Made by a program: the position numbers and the translations under genes. From Paenibacillus xylanexedens (lineage in GTDB: Bacteria; Bacillota; Bacilli; Paenibacillales; Paenibacillaceae), in NCBI RefSeq assembly GCF_007676705.1, contig NZ_VEBF01000008.1, forward strand, positions 1 through 64,000: 64,000 nt of DNA. Direction: 5' to 3'. Within the stretch, counting starts at the first letter, position 1. Each line of letters begins with the position of its first letter. This document shows, in pieces, positions 8,967 to 17,878 of the stretch. Below the pieces are notes generated by a model that saw only the letters and a program-made list of their open reading frames with translations, made no database searches and was not told the origin of the DNA.

Positions 8967-10724
8967 TTGATCAAGATTCCCGCTAAATCATGGTTTAACA
9001 GTATTTTTGTGCGATTGATATTCACCTATCTGGTCTTCGTGCTTCCCCTTATTCTTCTTGGCGTGTATCTGTATCATTGGAGTTATGACAATGCAAGCCA
9101 GGAAATATCCTTGTCAACGGAGAGACGTTTGAACCAATATGTAGTGGAATTGAATAGGGAAATGGAATGGATGGAGCTACAGCAGTTTGATATCGTCGAG
9201 GATCGTAAACTGAATCGTTTGGCGATTCTATGGAACATGATGGATCAGGTTGAGCGACGGGATACGTTGAATTATCTGACTGAACGGCTCGCGTCATTTA
9301 AGAACAGCACGGCTTACATCAAAAACGTTCATGTACATATTCCTACCGTCGGCAAAAGTATTTCCGCGACCCAAGGCATCGATGATTTCGATGAGAGTTC
9401 ATATGTATACTTTAGTTCAGGCATACAAGGAAAAGGTACACATTTTACTGTGCAAGAGAACACCATGAACATGAGTGCCGTCCGGCTGACCGGTACGAGA
9501 GGGGAAGCGCCGCTATTTGTCATTCAAGTGGAGCTGGATTCAGAGCACTTTCAGAATGAACTCACTCGGCTTAATCTGTACCCGGAGAGTTCCACTTTTC
9601 TGATTGAGGACCGAACAGGGTATGCCATCACAGATAAACAACAAAGTAGTATTATTCTCGCGAATTACCGTGAGCATAGTGCACAAGGTACACTTGATGG
9701 TTTTCGGATGAAGGTGGGGGGCACGTTGTATCACGTTAGTCAGTTACATATGGACTCGCTGGGATTGACCGTAGCTACATATTTGCCCGAGGAAATAGTA
9801 ACCAGGCCACTTAGCAAGTTTTATCACTGGGCTTGGCTTTTTGCAATTACTTCATTTGTCGCCATCACGGCTTATCTCTATTCAAGCTACAAGCTGATTC
9901 ACATTCCATTACTATTGTTAGTGAAAAGATTCAAAAAAATGGAGGGCGGCGTGCTTGATGTCCCCATCGCGCACAATCGAAAGGATGAGTTTGGCTTCCT
10001 ATACACCCGTTTCAATCAAATGATTGAAAATCTTCAATCCCTGATCGACCGAGATTTCAAAAAGACAATGATGATGCAGCGAGCCGAATTGAAACAGCTC
10101 CAATCTCAAATCAACCCTCATTTTCTGTACAATAGCTTCTTTATTTTGAATTCGCTCGCAAGAACAGGGGAGACAGAACGTATTGAACAGTTCACTAATA
10201 TGCTTGGTGAATATTTCAGGTTCATTACCCGAAATGAAACAGATCACGTCAAGTTAAAAGAGGAAGTTGAGCATTCACGAATCTATACGGAGATCCAGCA
10301 GTTGCGATTCTCCAGACGAATCAAAGTCGATTTCGGGCCACTTCCAGTTCAAATGGAACATATTGAGGTGCCCAGACTCATCATTCAACCCATTATTGAG
10401 AATGCCTACGAACACAGCCTTGAAAAGAATACGGACTCCGGTCTTCTAATTATTGGGTTTAATATGGAAGGTTCATATGCCGAGATCACCGTAGAGGATA
10501 ATGGAAATGAGTTGGACGAGCAACACATTCAAACTCTTCAACAACGCTTGCATAAGGACGGAGGTACAGACGAAATGACCGCGTTAATAAATATTCATCG
10601 ACGTTTGGTCCTGACGTATGGAGAAGGAAGTGGCCTTTACCTATCCAGAAGTGAGTTGCAAGGGTTAAAAGTCACAATTCGAATCCAGTGGAAAGAGGGA
10701 GAAAACGAATGTATCGACTTTTGA
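8967..10724 (+). CDS. YesM-like sensor histidine kinase
   Basis: A 585-residue membrane kinase. Two membrane helices (about 14-34 and 288-308) enclose an extracellular sensor domain of roughly 250 residues; a HAMP linker follows, then the His_kinase domain with N-P-H-F-L-Y-N (phospho-accepting H385) and an HATPase with I-I-Q-P-I-I-E-N-A-Y-E-H (N box). This layout is typical of Bacillota kinases that control carbohydrate loci. I chose a TTG start at 8967 because GGAGGTGG at 8953-8960 is correctly spaced; an upstream in-frame TTG at 8946 has no ribosome site. The 3' end overlaps the regulator gene by 16 bases, so the two are translationally coupled. Confidence 0.9.
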   Translation: MIKIPAKSWFNSIFVRLIFTYLVFVLPLILLGVYLYHWSYDNASQEISLSTERRLNQYVVELNREMEWMELQQFDIVEDRKLNRLAILWNMMDQVERRDTLNYLTERLASFKNSTAYIKNVHVHIPTVGKSISATQGIDDFDESSYVYFSSGIQGKGTHFTVQENTMNMSAVRLTGTRGEAPLFVIQVELDSEHFQNELTRLNLYPESSTFLIEDRTGYAITDKQQSSIILANYREHSAQGTLDGFRMKVGGTLYHVSQLHMDSLGLTVATYLPEEIVTRPLSKFYHWAWLFAITSFVAITAYLYSSYKLIHIPLLLLVKRFKKMEGGVLDVPIAHNRKDEFGFLYTRFNQMIENLQSLIDRDFKKTMMMQRAELKQLQSQINPHFLYNSFFILNSLARTGETERIEQFTNMLGEYFRFITRNETDHVKLKEEVEHSRIYTEIQQLRFSRRIKVDFGPLPVQMEHIEVPRLIIQPIIENAYEHSLEKNTDSGLLIIGFNMEGSYAEITVEDNGNELDEQHIQTLQQRLHKDGGTDEMTALINIHRRLVLTYGEGSGLYLSRSELQGLKVTIRIQWKEGENECIDF

Positions 10725-12334
10725 TTGTAGATGACGAGGAGATTATTACGGATAGTCTCTATGAAACGTTCGCCAGACATATACCCGAACAGCTTGATGT
10801 ATGTAAGGCCTACTCTGCAACAGAAGCATTGTCCTGGATGCAACGTTCGAGAATTGACATTGTTCTAACGGACATCCGCATGCCGGGCATGAGTGGCTTG
10901 GAACTGACAGAGCGGATTCAAGCCAGTTGGCCGAATTGTCGCGTCATTTTTCTGACAGGACATAGCGATTTTGATTATGCATATCAAGCTTTTCAGATGG
11001 CTAATGTGCGTTACTTGCTCAAGACGGAAGGCTATGACAAGGTGATGTCGGTTGTAGAAGATGTGATGGAAGAGATCCGGCGAAGTCACAGCATGGTTGA
11101 GTTGTTGGAACATTCTCATAAAGTTAATTCGCAGCTTGCACTGATTCAGCAAAAAGAGTATTTGCGGAAGTTACTTCAAGATTGTACAGCGGTTATAGAT
11201 TCTACTATGGATATGCAGGACGAATTATCCAAACGAGATATAAGATTACAGATCAACTCGCCTGTTTATCTCATACTGGGTCGGTTCAATAATCTTCCAG
11301 AAAAAGGTTCGGACCTCACACAAGTTCAAGAATCTGTTCGCATTATCGGCTCTTCTCTGATGAATGAACGTACAGTGTGCGCAAGTGTAACGGACCATTA
11401 TGGGGATACGATCTGGCTGCTTCAGCCGAAGCAGGAGGAAGAGATGACTAATGATAAACTTGTGCGATTTCTAGAAGGTACACTAGAATTGGTACAGGAA
11501 GCGTGCATGGTATCACTCGGTGTATCCATTGCTTTTTCATTAAGTAGTCGCAGCTGCAATTGGTCCGAGTTAACCAAACAATATGAACGTCTGAGATTAC
11601 TCCAGTGGATGAAAATTGGGGATGGTGTATCCTTGGTACTCACGGATCATCGCAATGATCTCTCATCTGATGTACCCAAAGAATCCATGCGGATCTCAAA
11701 CCGGATCGAGATTATGTCAGGTTATTTGGAATCAGGAAGAATTCAGCCATTTTACGATATATTTGAGGAGCTTGCAGGAGAACTGCTGCAACAGGATATT
11801 ACGATGGAACGTGCCATGGAGACATACTACAATCTGGCCTTATTATTGCATTCAACGATCAATCGCTGGGGTCTTCAACAGAAGATCCCGGATCAACGAA
11901 GCTTGCTGCACTTAGGGGAGTATACATGCATGAAGGATGCAGTACAATTTCTATATCGTGCTGCCGATGAATTAGTCCGCTACAAAAGATCAAATGAACA
12001 GGAACGCGCTAACGTTGTAATTCATTCCTTATGCAGTTACGTCAAGGAGAACCTGGAGAAAGATCTCTCTCTGGTAAGACTGGCAGAACTTCATCATTTT
12101 AATCCATCCTATCTGTCGCGATTCTTTAAGCAGGAAATGGGAATAAACGTGTCAGAGTTTATTGACGACTGCCGAATACGGAAAGCCAAAGAATTGCTTC
12201 AGAACACAAATCTTATGGTACGTGAGGTCGCACTTCAAGTGGGGTATGAGGCTGCACATTCGTTTACCCGACTTTTTAAGAAAATAACGGGAATGACTCC
12301 CCAAGAATACCGGGAATCCCTTTTGGTACGTTAA
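10709..12334 (+). CDS. YesN-like response regulator with AraC DNA-binding domain
   Basis: A 541-residue response regulator: an N-terminal receiver (1-120) with the D8-D9 pair, phospho-acceptor D55 in V-L-T-D-I-R-M-P-G and a conserved Lys in Y-L-L-K; a long middle section (about 130-430) with no clear motif; and a C-terminal AraC helix-turn-helix pair (about 440-540) closing with G-M-T-P-Q-E-Y-R. It would be phosphorylated by the kinase encoded just upstream. The likely targets are nearby hydrolase or transporter genes, but I cannot identify its binding site. Confidence 0.92.
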   Translation: MYRLLIVDDEEIITDSLYETFARHIPEQLDVCKAYSATEALSWMQRSRIDIVLTDIRMPGMSGLELTERIQASWPNCRVIFLTGHSDFDYAYQAFQMANVRYLLKTEGYDKVMSVVEDVMEEIRRSHSMVELLEHSHKVNSQLALIQQKEYLRKLLQDCTAVIDSTMDMQDELSKRDIRLQINSPVYLILGRFNNLPEKGSDLTQVQESVRIIGSSLMNERTVCASVTDHYGDTIWLLQPKQEEEMTNDKLVRFLEGTLELVQEACMVSLGVSIAFSLSSRSCNWSELTKQYERLRLLQWMKIGDGVSLVLTDHRNDLSSDVPKESMRISNRIEIMSGYLESGRIQPFYDIFEELAGELLQQDITMERAMETYYNLALLLHSTINRWGLQQKIPDQRSLLHLGEYTCMKDAVQFLYRAADELVRYKRSNEQERANVVIHSLCSYVKENLEKDLSLVRLAELHHFNPSYLSRFFKQEMGINVSEFIDDCRIRKAKELLQNTNLMVREVALQVGYEAAHSFTRLFKKITGMTPQEYRESLLVR

Positions 12335-12372
12335 CGGTGAATACTCTGGAATTGACCAAACCCAAACAACCA

Positions 12373-12416
12373 CAAAAAAACGCAGGAAGAAGAATACATC
12401 CTGCGTTTTTTTGTGG
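12373..12416. terminator. Bidirectional terminator between convergent regulators
   Basis: A long hairpin: ACGCAGGA / TCCTGCGT stem flanked by A7 and T7 that extend the pairing into CCACAA/TTGTGG. It serves the response regulator on the plus strand and the AraC-type gene on the minus strand. Confidence 0.9.
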
Positions 12417-12458
12417 TTATTATCTAATTGATAAACAAACCGATTGGGCAATCCACCT

Positions 12459-13226
12459 TTAGGCCGTGTGGATTTTTTGTCTTCTATAAGCATTGGGACT
12501 CGATCCGGCATACGCTTTGAACTTTTTATAGAACCAATCAATATCCTTATAACCTACCTCAATAGCAATCTCATATATTCGCAAATTCGTGGAAGACAAC
12601 AACTGCTGTGCCTTTTCCATACGTTGCTGGAGCATATAATCATTGAAAGACATCTTCTCTTCCAACTTGAACTTCTGTCCAAGGTACGCACAGTTAAAAT
12701 GAAGCATGTCAGAGATCTTCTTCAGCGTGATTTCATCACTCAGATGATCCCGTACATAGGCCTTGACGATACGAATAACATGACTGGAGTGCATGGGTTT
12801 ACCATTCATTTGAACGGGTGTTTTGAAGAACGACGACGTTTTGTGTGCCGGGTCGGTTTCAAGGTGAGATCTAAGTCCATGCAGACTGTTAAGTAAAGAA
12901 GAGGGACTAACAGGATACGGGAGATAATCATTTACCTGATACGTCAGGGCTTTGCGTACGAACCTGAAGTGATCTCTTCCACCCATAAGGAGGATAGGTA
13001 TCTGACTTTTTTTTCGAATGTCGTTGCATAACCAGAGCCCCGCGGTATCAAACCTCTCTGTATGTACCATAACAAGGGAAAAGTCTCGTTCTGACAATGC
13101 GGTCAAAGCCTCGGCCGATGAGAACACACAATTTGCGATAGTATATTGAGCTTTGCTCCGTAGCAACATCTGTTGCAACTCCCCGCACAAACGACGGCTG
13201 AAATCCACAAGTAAAATATCATACAT
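12459..13226 (-). CDS. AraC-type regulator with a degenerate (pseudo) receiver domain
   Basis: A 255-residue protein with the layout of a small YesN-like regulator: a receiver-like domain (1-115), a short linker, and an AraC helix-turn-helix pair (about 150-250). The receiver has lost its chemistry: position 9 of the acidic pair is Phe (L-V-D-F-S), the phospho-acceptor position 55 is His (V-M-V-H-T-E-R), and the Lys of the Y-L-x-K-P motif is Tyr (Y-L-P-Y-P). It cannot be a normal phosphorylated regulator. It diverges from the large transporter operon starting at 13501 and is its likely regulator, perhaps sensing a ligand or protein partner. ATG 13226 is chosen because GGTGAGG precedes it; a GTG at 13241 would start inside that site. 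Confidence 0.85.
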   Translation of the reverse strand: MYDILLVDFSRRLCGELQQMLLRSKAQYTIANCVFSSAEALTALSERDFSLVMVHTERFDTAGLWLCNDIRKKSQIPILLMGGRDHFRFVRKALTYQVNDYLPYPVSPSSLLNSLHGLRSHLETDPAHKTSSFFKTPVQMNGKPMHSSHVIRIVKAYVRDHLSDEITLKKISDMLHFNCAYLGQKFKLEEKMSFNDYMLQQRMEKAQQLLSSTNLRIYEIAIEVGYKDIDWFYKKFKAYAGSSPNAYRRQKIHTA

Positions 13227-13305
13227 GAAGCAATACCTCACCTTCTGCTGAATTGTAATGCACTAGATTAACTGAAATTTGACTTAATTTCATTATGGTA
13301 ATAAA

Positions 13306-13319
13306 AGAAAGCGCATACA
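13306..13319. promoter_or_regulatory. cre-like site 1 upstream of the 13.5-26.3 kb operon
   Basis: AGAAAGCGCATACA matches 12 of 14 cre positions. It lies in the 274-bp divergent region shared with the pseudo-receiver AraC gene. Confidence 0.4.
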
Positions 13320-13439
13320 ATGTGCATATTTTTGTAGACAGTGCATTTCTTTACCAATTAAAACCTATAATGCAATTTGCTTGAGCAAAATTACGCAAAT
13401 CTATATTCAGCCCGGGTAAACATCTGTATTCTGGCAGGT

Positions 13440-13453
13440 TGTTTGCGCTTTCA
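13440..13453. promoter_or_regulatory. cre-like site 2 upstream of the 13.5-26.3 kb operon
   Basis: TGTTTGCGCTTTCA matches 12 of 14 cre positions and lies 48 bp before the first gene. A TATAAT at 13367-13372 may be the -10 element of the promoter. Confidence 0.4.
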
Positions 13454-13500
13454 TTTGGACGATACACTGTGATAGCAAACGACAATCAGGGGGGAAGACG

Positions 13501-14856
13501 ATGAGAAAAAACAAGTTCATGCTACTGAGCCTGGTATTTGCGGTCTTGTTGGTGATTGCTGCATGCAGTTCTGCACCTACCGCTCAACCCGAGCCGGAAA
13601 AGACAACACCACAGGAGGAACAAAAACCCGCGGAAACCGAGCCAAAGAATGAAAACTCCACGCCAGAAATGGACTTTGACATGGGCGGCAGAACCATCAA
13701 GGTTGTTGCTTGGTGGGACATGGAAATACAGGGGAACAACCCGGACAACATTCAACGCCTTGAGAATCTCGAAGCGCTGAAGAAAAAACACAACTTTAAT
13801 ATTGAATACGTTTCCATCGATTTCGGTGAATATCAGGAAAAAGTAGTTGCTTCCCTGATGGCCGGTGAACCGCTTGGCGATCTGGTGAGACTGGGCAAAA
13901 ACTATGCCATTCCGGCATTGACCAAACAGGATCTGTTATGGCCGGTGGATGATTATATTAAAAACGATAAGGTATTCAACCAGAAAACAACCAAGGAATA
14001 CATGCAATATGAAGGTAAAGGTTACGGCTTTACCGAGGACCAGTCCTCGTTTATCAACGGAATTTTCTATAATCGCACACTCATGCAAGAGCTCGGCTTG
14101 AAGCCACTTCAGGAGTATGTGGATGCCGATGAATGGAACTGGGATACATTCATCAGCGTTGCAAAGCAAGCGAACAAGGATCGAAACAATGATGGCAAGC
14201 TGGATACTTGGGGACTCGCTCAAACGGGCTTGCTGGAACCGATTCTGTATTCCAACGAGGCTTCTCTGACCAAAGAGGATAAGCAGAACCTGGAAGATCC
14301 AAAAACGAAAGAAGCGTTGAACTTCCTGTCCAAACTGGCTACCGAGAAGGTCGGCAGAGCTTCTGAGGGCGGCGATTGGACAGAGCCATCCACGTTCTTC
14401 CGTCAAGGCAACACCTTGATGTATTCAGGTGCTATGTACGAAGTCGAAGGTATTATGACGGATATGCAGGACTACGATATTGGTTTTGTACCGTTTCCAA
14501 AAGGTCCAAGTGCAACAGCGTATCACTCCGGTGAGTCACGTTACCAAGCTATAACAATTCCAAAAGCGGTAGAGAATCCGGAACAACTGATGTACATCTG
14601 GGAGAAAATTAACGAGATCGATTCGATCTATGAGTATCCGGGACAATCCACACTGGAGACACATCTGACCGATGAAGCAGATATCAACAACGCCAGAGAG
14701 GTCGCGGAAGGTATGTTAGTTCTCGACCATAACACATTCCCGTCCTTGCCGTTCTGGGACTTTGATGGGGAGCTCAAAGAAGGGGTATCCGTATCCACGC
14801 TGATCGAGAAATACAAGGCTCCTTTCCAGGCTGCGATTGATGAGGTATACAAATAA
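13501..14856 (+). CDS. Sugar ABC transporter substrate-binding lipoprotein
   Basis: A 451-residue family-1-type binding protein. Signal peptide with lipobox V-I-A-A-C (C22), then a Pro/Glu/Lys-rich linker (about 25-60) that would hold the binding domain off the membrane. A Ca-loop-like motif D-R-N-N-D-G-K-L-D is at 227-235. GGGGGGAAGACG directly precedes the ATG. It is the first gene of a long operon and is followed by a strong hairpin (14869-14906), which may keep its message more abundant than that of the downstream permeases. The substrate is unknown. Confidence 0.88.
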   Translation: MRKNKFMLLSLVFAVLLVIAACSSAPTAQPEPEKTTPQEEQKPAETEPKNENSTPEMDFDMGGRTIKVVAWWDMEIQGNNPDNIQRLENLEALKKKHNFNIEYVSIDFGEYQEKVVASLMAGEPLGDLVRLGKNYAIPALTKQDLLWPVDDYIKNDKVFNQKTTKEYMQYEGKGYGFTEDQSSFINGIFYNRTLMQELGLKPLQEYVDADEWNWDTFISVAKQANKDRNNDGKLDTWGLAQTGLLEPILYSNEASLTKEDKQNLEDPKTKEALNFLSKLATEKVGRASEGGDWTEPSTFFRQGNTLMYSGAMYEVEGIMTDMQDYDIGFVPFPKGPSATAYHSGESRYQAITIPKAVENPEQLMYIWEKINEIDSIYEYPGQSTLETHLTDEADINNAREVAEGMLVLDHNTFPSLPFWDFDGELKEGVSVSTLIEKYKAPFQAAIDEVYK

Positions 14857-14868
14857 GTATCACGTTAC

Positions 14869-14906
14869 ACGGGCAGAACGCACCAGTGAAGGTGCGGTCT
14901 GTCCGG
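14869..14906 (+). other. Intercistronic stem-loop after the binding-protein gene
   Basis: CGGGCAGAACGCACC pairs with GGTGCGGTCTGTCCG (two mismatches) around a short loop. No T-run follows, so it is not a classic terminator. It probably stabilises the upstream message, as seen in many binding-protein/permease operons. Confidence 0.6.
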
Positions 14907-14961
14907 GTTAGTCAATCGTTCAGTTCTCTCAAAGCTTACAGGAAAGGGGATACATTCAAAC

Positions 14962-17859
14962 ATGCGGTCACGTAAGAAAAAGGGACTAATCCTGGTGCTT
15001 GTCCTGGCCTTGGTGCTCTCCATATGGACACTATATCCATCGCGGGATCGTAATCCGGGAACGGTACATGCGCTTGAGGACTTTGAGGCGGTATCGGGAA
15101 CCGAGGATTCATTCAGTTATGAGCATTATCTGACTGCTCATGACAATACGGCCAAACCGGATGATATTGTACGCATCGAAGGCGAATCTTATGTTCAGGC
15201 AGAGGATGGGGAATTTGAGGTTGTGCAAGGCTACGCCGGATTAGACGGAAGTGCCGTAATTACGCCGGAAACTGGAACCATTCGCTGGGATGTTCCCGTT
15301 CAAGTGAGCGGTTTGTACAACATTCGCATTCACTATTATCCCGTAGAAGGCAAAAGCTCCGGGATCGAACGCAGGCTTGAGCTTAACGGTAAGGTCCCGT
15401 TCAGAGGGGCCGATATTCTTCTGTTTGATAGGGTATGGGGGAATCGCGAGGATAACGTCCGGCAGGACGATCGTGGCAACGAGCTTAGACCAAGACAAGT
15501 AGAACAGCCCGAATGGCAACTGACTTCCTTCAAGGACAGTGCAGGGTACTTCGAGGAACCGTTTCAGTTTTATTTTGAAAAAGGCAGTCAGAAGTTATCG
15601 GTCACTTCATTAAGAGAAAGCATGGCGATCGATTATATCGAGCTATATCAAGAAAGCGAAGTTCCTTCCTATGCAGAGCTGGAGCAGACCTATGCCTCAC
15701 TCGGCTTGAAACAAGCCGCTCCTGTCATGTTGAAAGTACAAGGGGAGGAAGCTGTCAGCAAATCATCCCCTACACTGGCACCAATCTCGGACCGATCAAG
15801 CCCTTCACTCGAGCCTTATAATGTATCGAAAATTCGGATGAACGCCATCGGGGGCATTAACTGGAAACTGCCGGGCGAATGGATTGAGTGGGAAATTGAC
15901 GTGCCTGAAGACGGACTGTACCAACTGGCGCTTAAGGTAAAGCAGGATCAATTGCGTGGCATCTATGCCACCCGCAGTCTGACGATTAACGGCGAAGTTC
16001 CGTTTAAGGAAATGAAACGCATTCGATTTAACTACAGCCCGGCTTGGCAAACTCAGGTGTTGGGTTCGGGAGAAGATCAGCCATATCAGTTTCATCTTGA
16101 AAAAGGGAAACACCGAATCCGAATGACGGTTACACTTGGCGACATCGCTCCGCTGCTGCGGACCGTGGAATCCAGCGTGCTGGAACTGAATGAGATGTAT
16201 CGCAAAATATTAATGATCACCTCCAACAGTCCGGACCCACTGCGGGATTACCAGCTGGAACGGCGTATTCCGGAGATGACGGAGGTGTTTGAACGACAAG
16301 CTGATACCTTGCGCTCCGTTGCAGATTACCTGGAGAAGGCCACAGGTGAGCAAAGTGACAAAGTGGCTGTACTGCACGCCATGGTATTACAGCTTGAAGA
16401 TATGGCGGCCAGACCAGAGACGGTTCCCAAACGGCTGGATACGTTCAAAATTAACGTAGGCGGTCTCGGCACATGGATTCTATCGGTACGTGAACAGCCG
16501 ATTACGTTGGATTACCTTGTCGTATCTCCGCCGGGTGAATCACTGCCAAAAGCGGAAGCGAGCACCGTCCAGCAGGTGAAGCACGAACTGGGCGCATATG
16601 TTGCCTCGTATACCGAAGATTACGACAGCATTGGTAACGTGGAACAAAAGAAGGATGCCATCACCGTATGGATCACGACCGGACGAGATCAGGCCCAAGT
16701 ACTGAAAGGCATGATCGACGATTCGTTTACCCCGGATACGGATGTGTCCGTGCAGTTACGTCTCGTTCCGCCTAATATTTTGCTGCCCGCAACACTCTCG
16801 GGGGAAGGACCGGATGTTGCCATGCAGATGGGCGAAGACATTCCGGTGAACTATGCGATGAGGAATGCAACGGCGGATCTGAGCCAGTTCCCCGATTTCA
16901 AGGAAATTTCGGGCAGGTTCCGTGAAAGCGGATTGACGCCTTACCGCTACAACGACGGGGTATATGCCCTTCCGGAGCAGCAGCATTTTCCAATGCTCTT
17001 TTACCGCAAAGATATTCTGAATGAACTGGGCCTCGAACCGCCGAAAACGTGGCAAGACGTATACAACGCCATCGCTGTGCTGCAGAAGCATAACATGGAG
17101 TTTTATCTGCCGATTGAGGATACGCTGAACAATGCCAACCTGGTTCCGAATTCAACCTTTGCGATGTTGTTATATCAGAATGACGGAACGTTCTACACCG
17201 AAGACCAGAAGAAAAGTGCGCTGGATTCGGAGATTTCAATGGACGCGTTCAAACGCTGGACGCAATTTTATACCAATTACAAGTTTCCGCTCAAAGCCGA
17301 CTTTCCGAACCGCTTCCGTACCGGGGAAATGCCGATCGGGATTGCTGATTACACCACGTATAACATGCTGACGGTTATGGCTCCGGAAATCCGCAATCTC
17401 TGGGACTTTACGATTGTTCCGGGTACACAGCTTCCGGATGGGTCCATACGGCATGAAGTGGCCAGCGCTACGAGCGCGGTGATGATGCTCGAAAATGCCG
17501 ACAACAAGGAAGCGGCGTGGAAGTTCATGAAGTGGTGGACTGATGAGCAGACCCAGATTGAATACGGGAGAGAAATGGAAGGTCTTATGGGAGCGGCAGC
17601 CCGTTACCCAACGGCCAATATCGAAGCCTTGAAGCAATTGCCTTGGCCTGTGAAGGATTATCAAAATCTCGAGAAACAATGGGAATGGGTACAGGGAATC
17701 CCGCAGCTTCCTGGAGGTTACTTCACGGGACGACATCTGGACAACGCCTTCCGCAAGGTGGTCAATGCAAATGAAAATCCGCGTGAAGCCTTATCGGACT
17801 ATGTGTTGTACATTGATGATGAAATTGAGTTGAAACGCAAGGAATTTAATCTGAAATAG
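14962..17859 (+). CDS. Large binding protein fused to two carbohydrate-binding-like domains
   Basis: A 965-residue exported protein. After an N-terminal hydrophobic segment (about 8-25, no lipobox cysteine) come two galactose-binding-like (CBM6/CBM35-like) beta-sandwich regions, about 70-235 (I-E-G-E-S-Y-V-Q-A-E-D start, ending I-D-Y-I-E-L-Y-Q) and about 285-415 (both contain an L-x-L/L-x-I-N-G-x-V-P-F strand). A helical linker follows, and residues about 560-965 form an extracellular solute-binding domain (H-F-P-M-L-F-Y-R-K-D-I-L-N-E-L-G). An ordinary binding protein is about 430-560 residues, so this one is doubled in size. The uncleaved helix would anchor it beside the permeases encoded next. 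It may capture a polymer with the sandwich domains and pass fragments to the binding domain; that role is inference. Confidence 0.82.
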   Translation: MRSRKKKGLILVLVLALVLSIWTLYPSRDRNPGTVHALEDFEAVSGTEDSFSYEHYLTAHDNTAKPDDIVRIEGESYVQAEDGEFEVVQGYAGLDGSAVITPETGTIRWDVPVQVSGLYNIRIHYYPVEGKSSGIERRLELNGKVPFRGADILLFDRVWGNREDNVRQDDRGNELRPRQVEQPEWQLTSFKDSAGYFEEPFQFYFEKGSQKLSVTSLRESMAIDYIELYQESEVPSYAELEQTYASLGLKQAAPVMLKVQGEEAVSKSSPTLAPISDRSSPSLEPYNVSKIRMNAIGGINWKLPGEWIEWEIDVPEDGLYQLALKVKQDQLRGIYATRSLTINGEVPFKEMKRIRFNYSPAWQTQVLGSGEDQPYQFHLEKGKHRIRMTVTLGDIAPLLRTVESSVLELNEMYRKILMITSNSPDPLRDYQLERRIPEMTEVFERQADTLRSVADYLEKATGEQSDKVAVLHAMVLQLEDMAARPETVPKRLDTFKINVGGLGTWILSVREQPITLDYLVVSPPGESLPKAEASTVQQVKHELGAYVASYTEDYDSIGNVEQKKDAITVWITTGRDQAQVLKGMIDDSFTPDTDVSVQLRLVPPNILLPATLSGEGPDVAMQMGEDIPVNYAMRNATADLSQFPDFKEISGRFRESGLTPYRYNDGVYALPEQQHFPMLFYRKDILNELGLEPPKTWQDVYNAIAVLQKHNMEFYLPIEDTLNNANLVPNSTFAMLLYQNDGTFYTEDQKKSALDSEISMDAFKRWTQFYTNYKFPLKADFPNRFRTGEMPIGIADYTTYNMLTVMAPEIRNLWDFTIVPGTQLPDGSIRHEVASATSAVMMLENADNKEAAWKFMKWWTDEQTQIEYGREMEGLMGAAARYPTANIEALKQLPWPVKDYQNLEKQWEWVQGIPQLPGGYFTGRHLDNAFRKVVNANENPREALSDYVLYIDDEIELKRKEFNLK

Positions 17860-17878
17860 AGGAAAGGGAGGGTAACGG

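Noticed and set aside
13936..14406. Long minus-strand open frames inside the binding-protein and permease genes
   Set aside because: They lie wholly inside well-supported genes, have no ribosome site or family motif, and follow from the codon use of the real strand.
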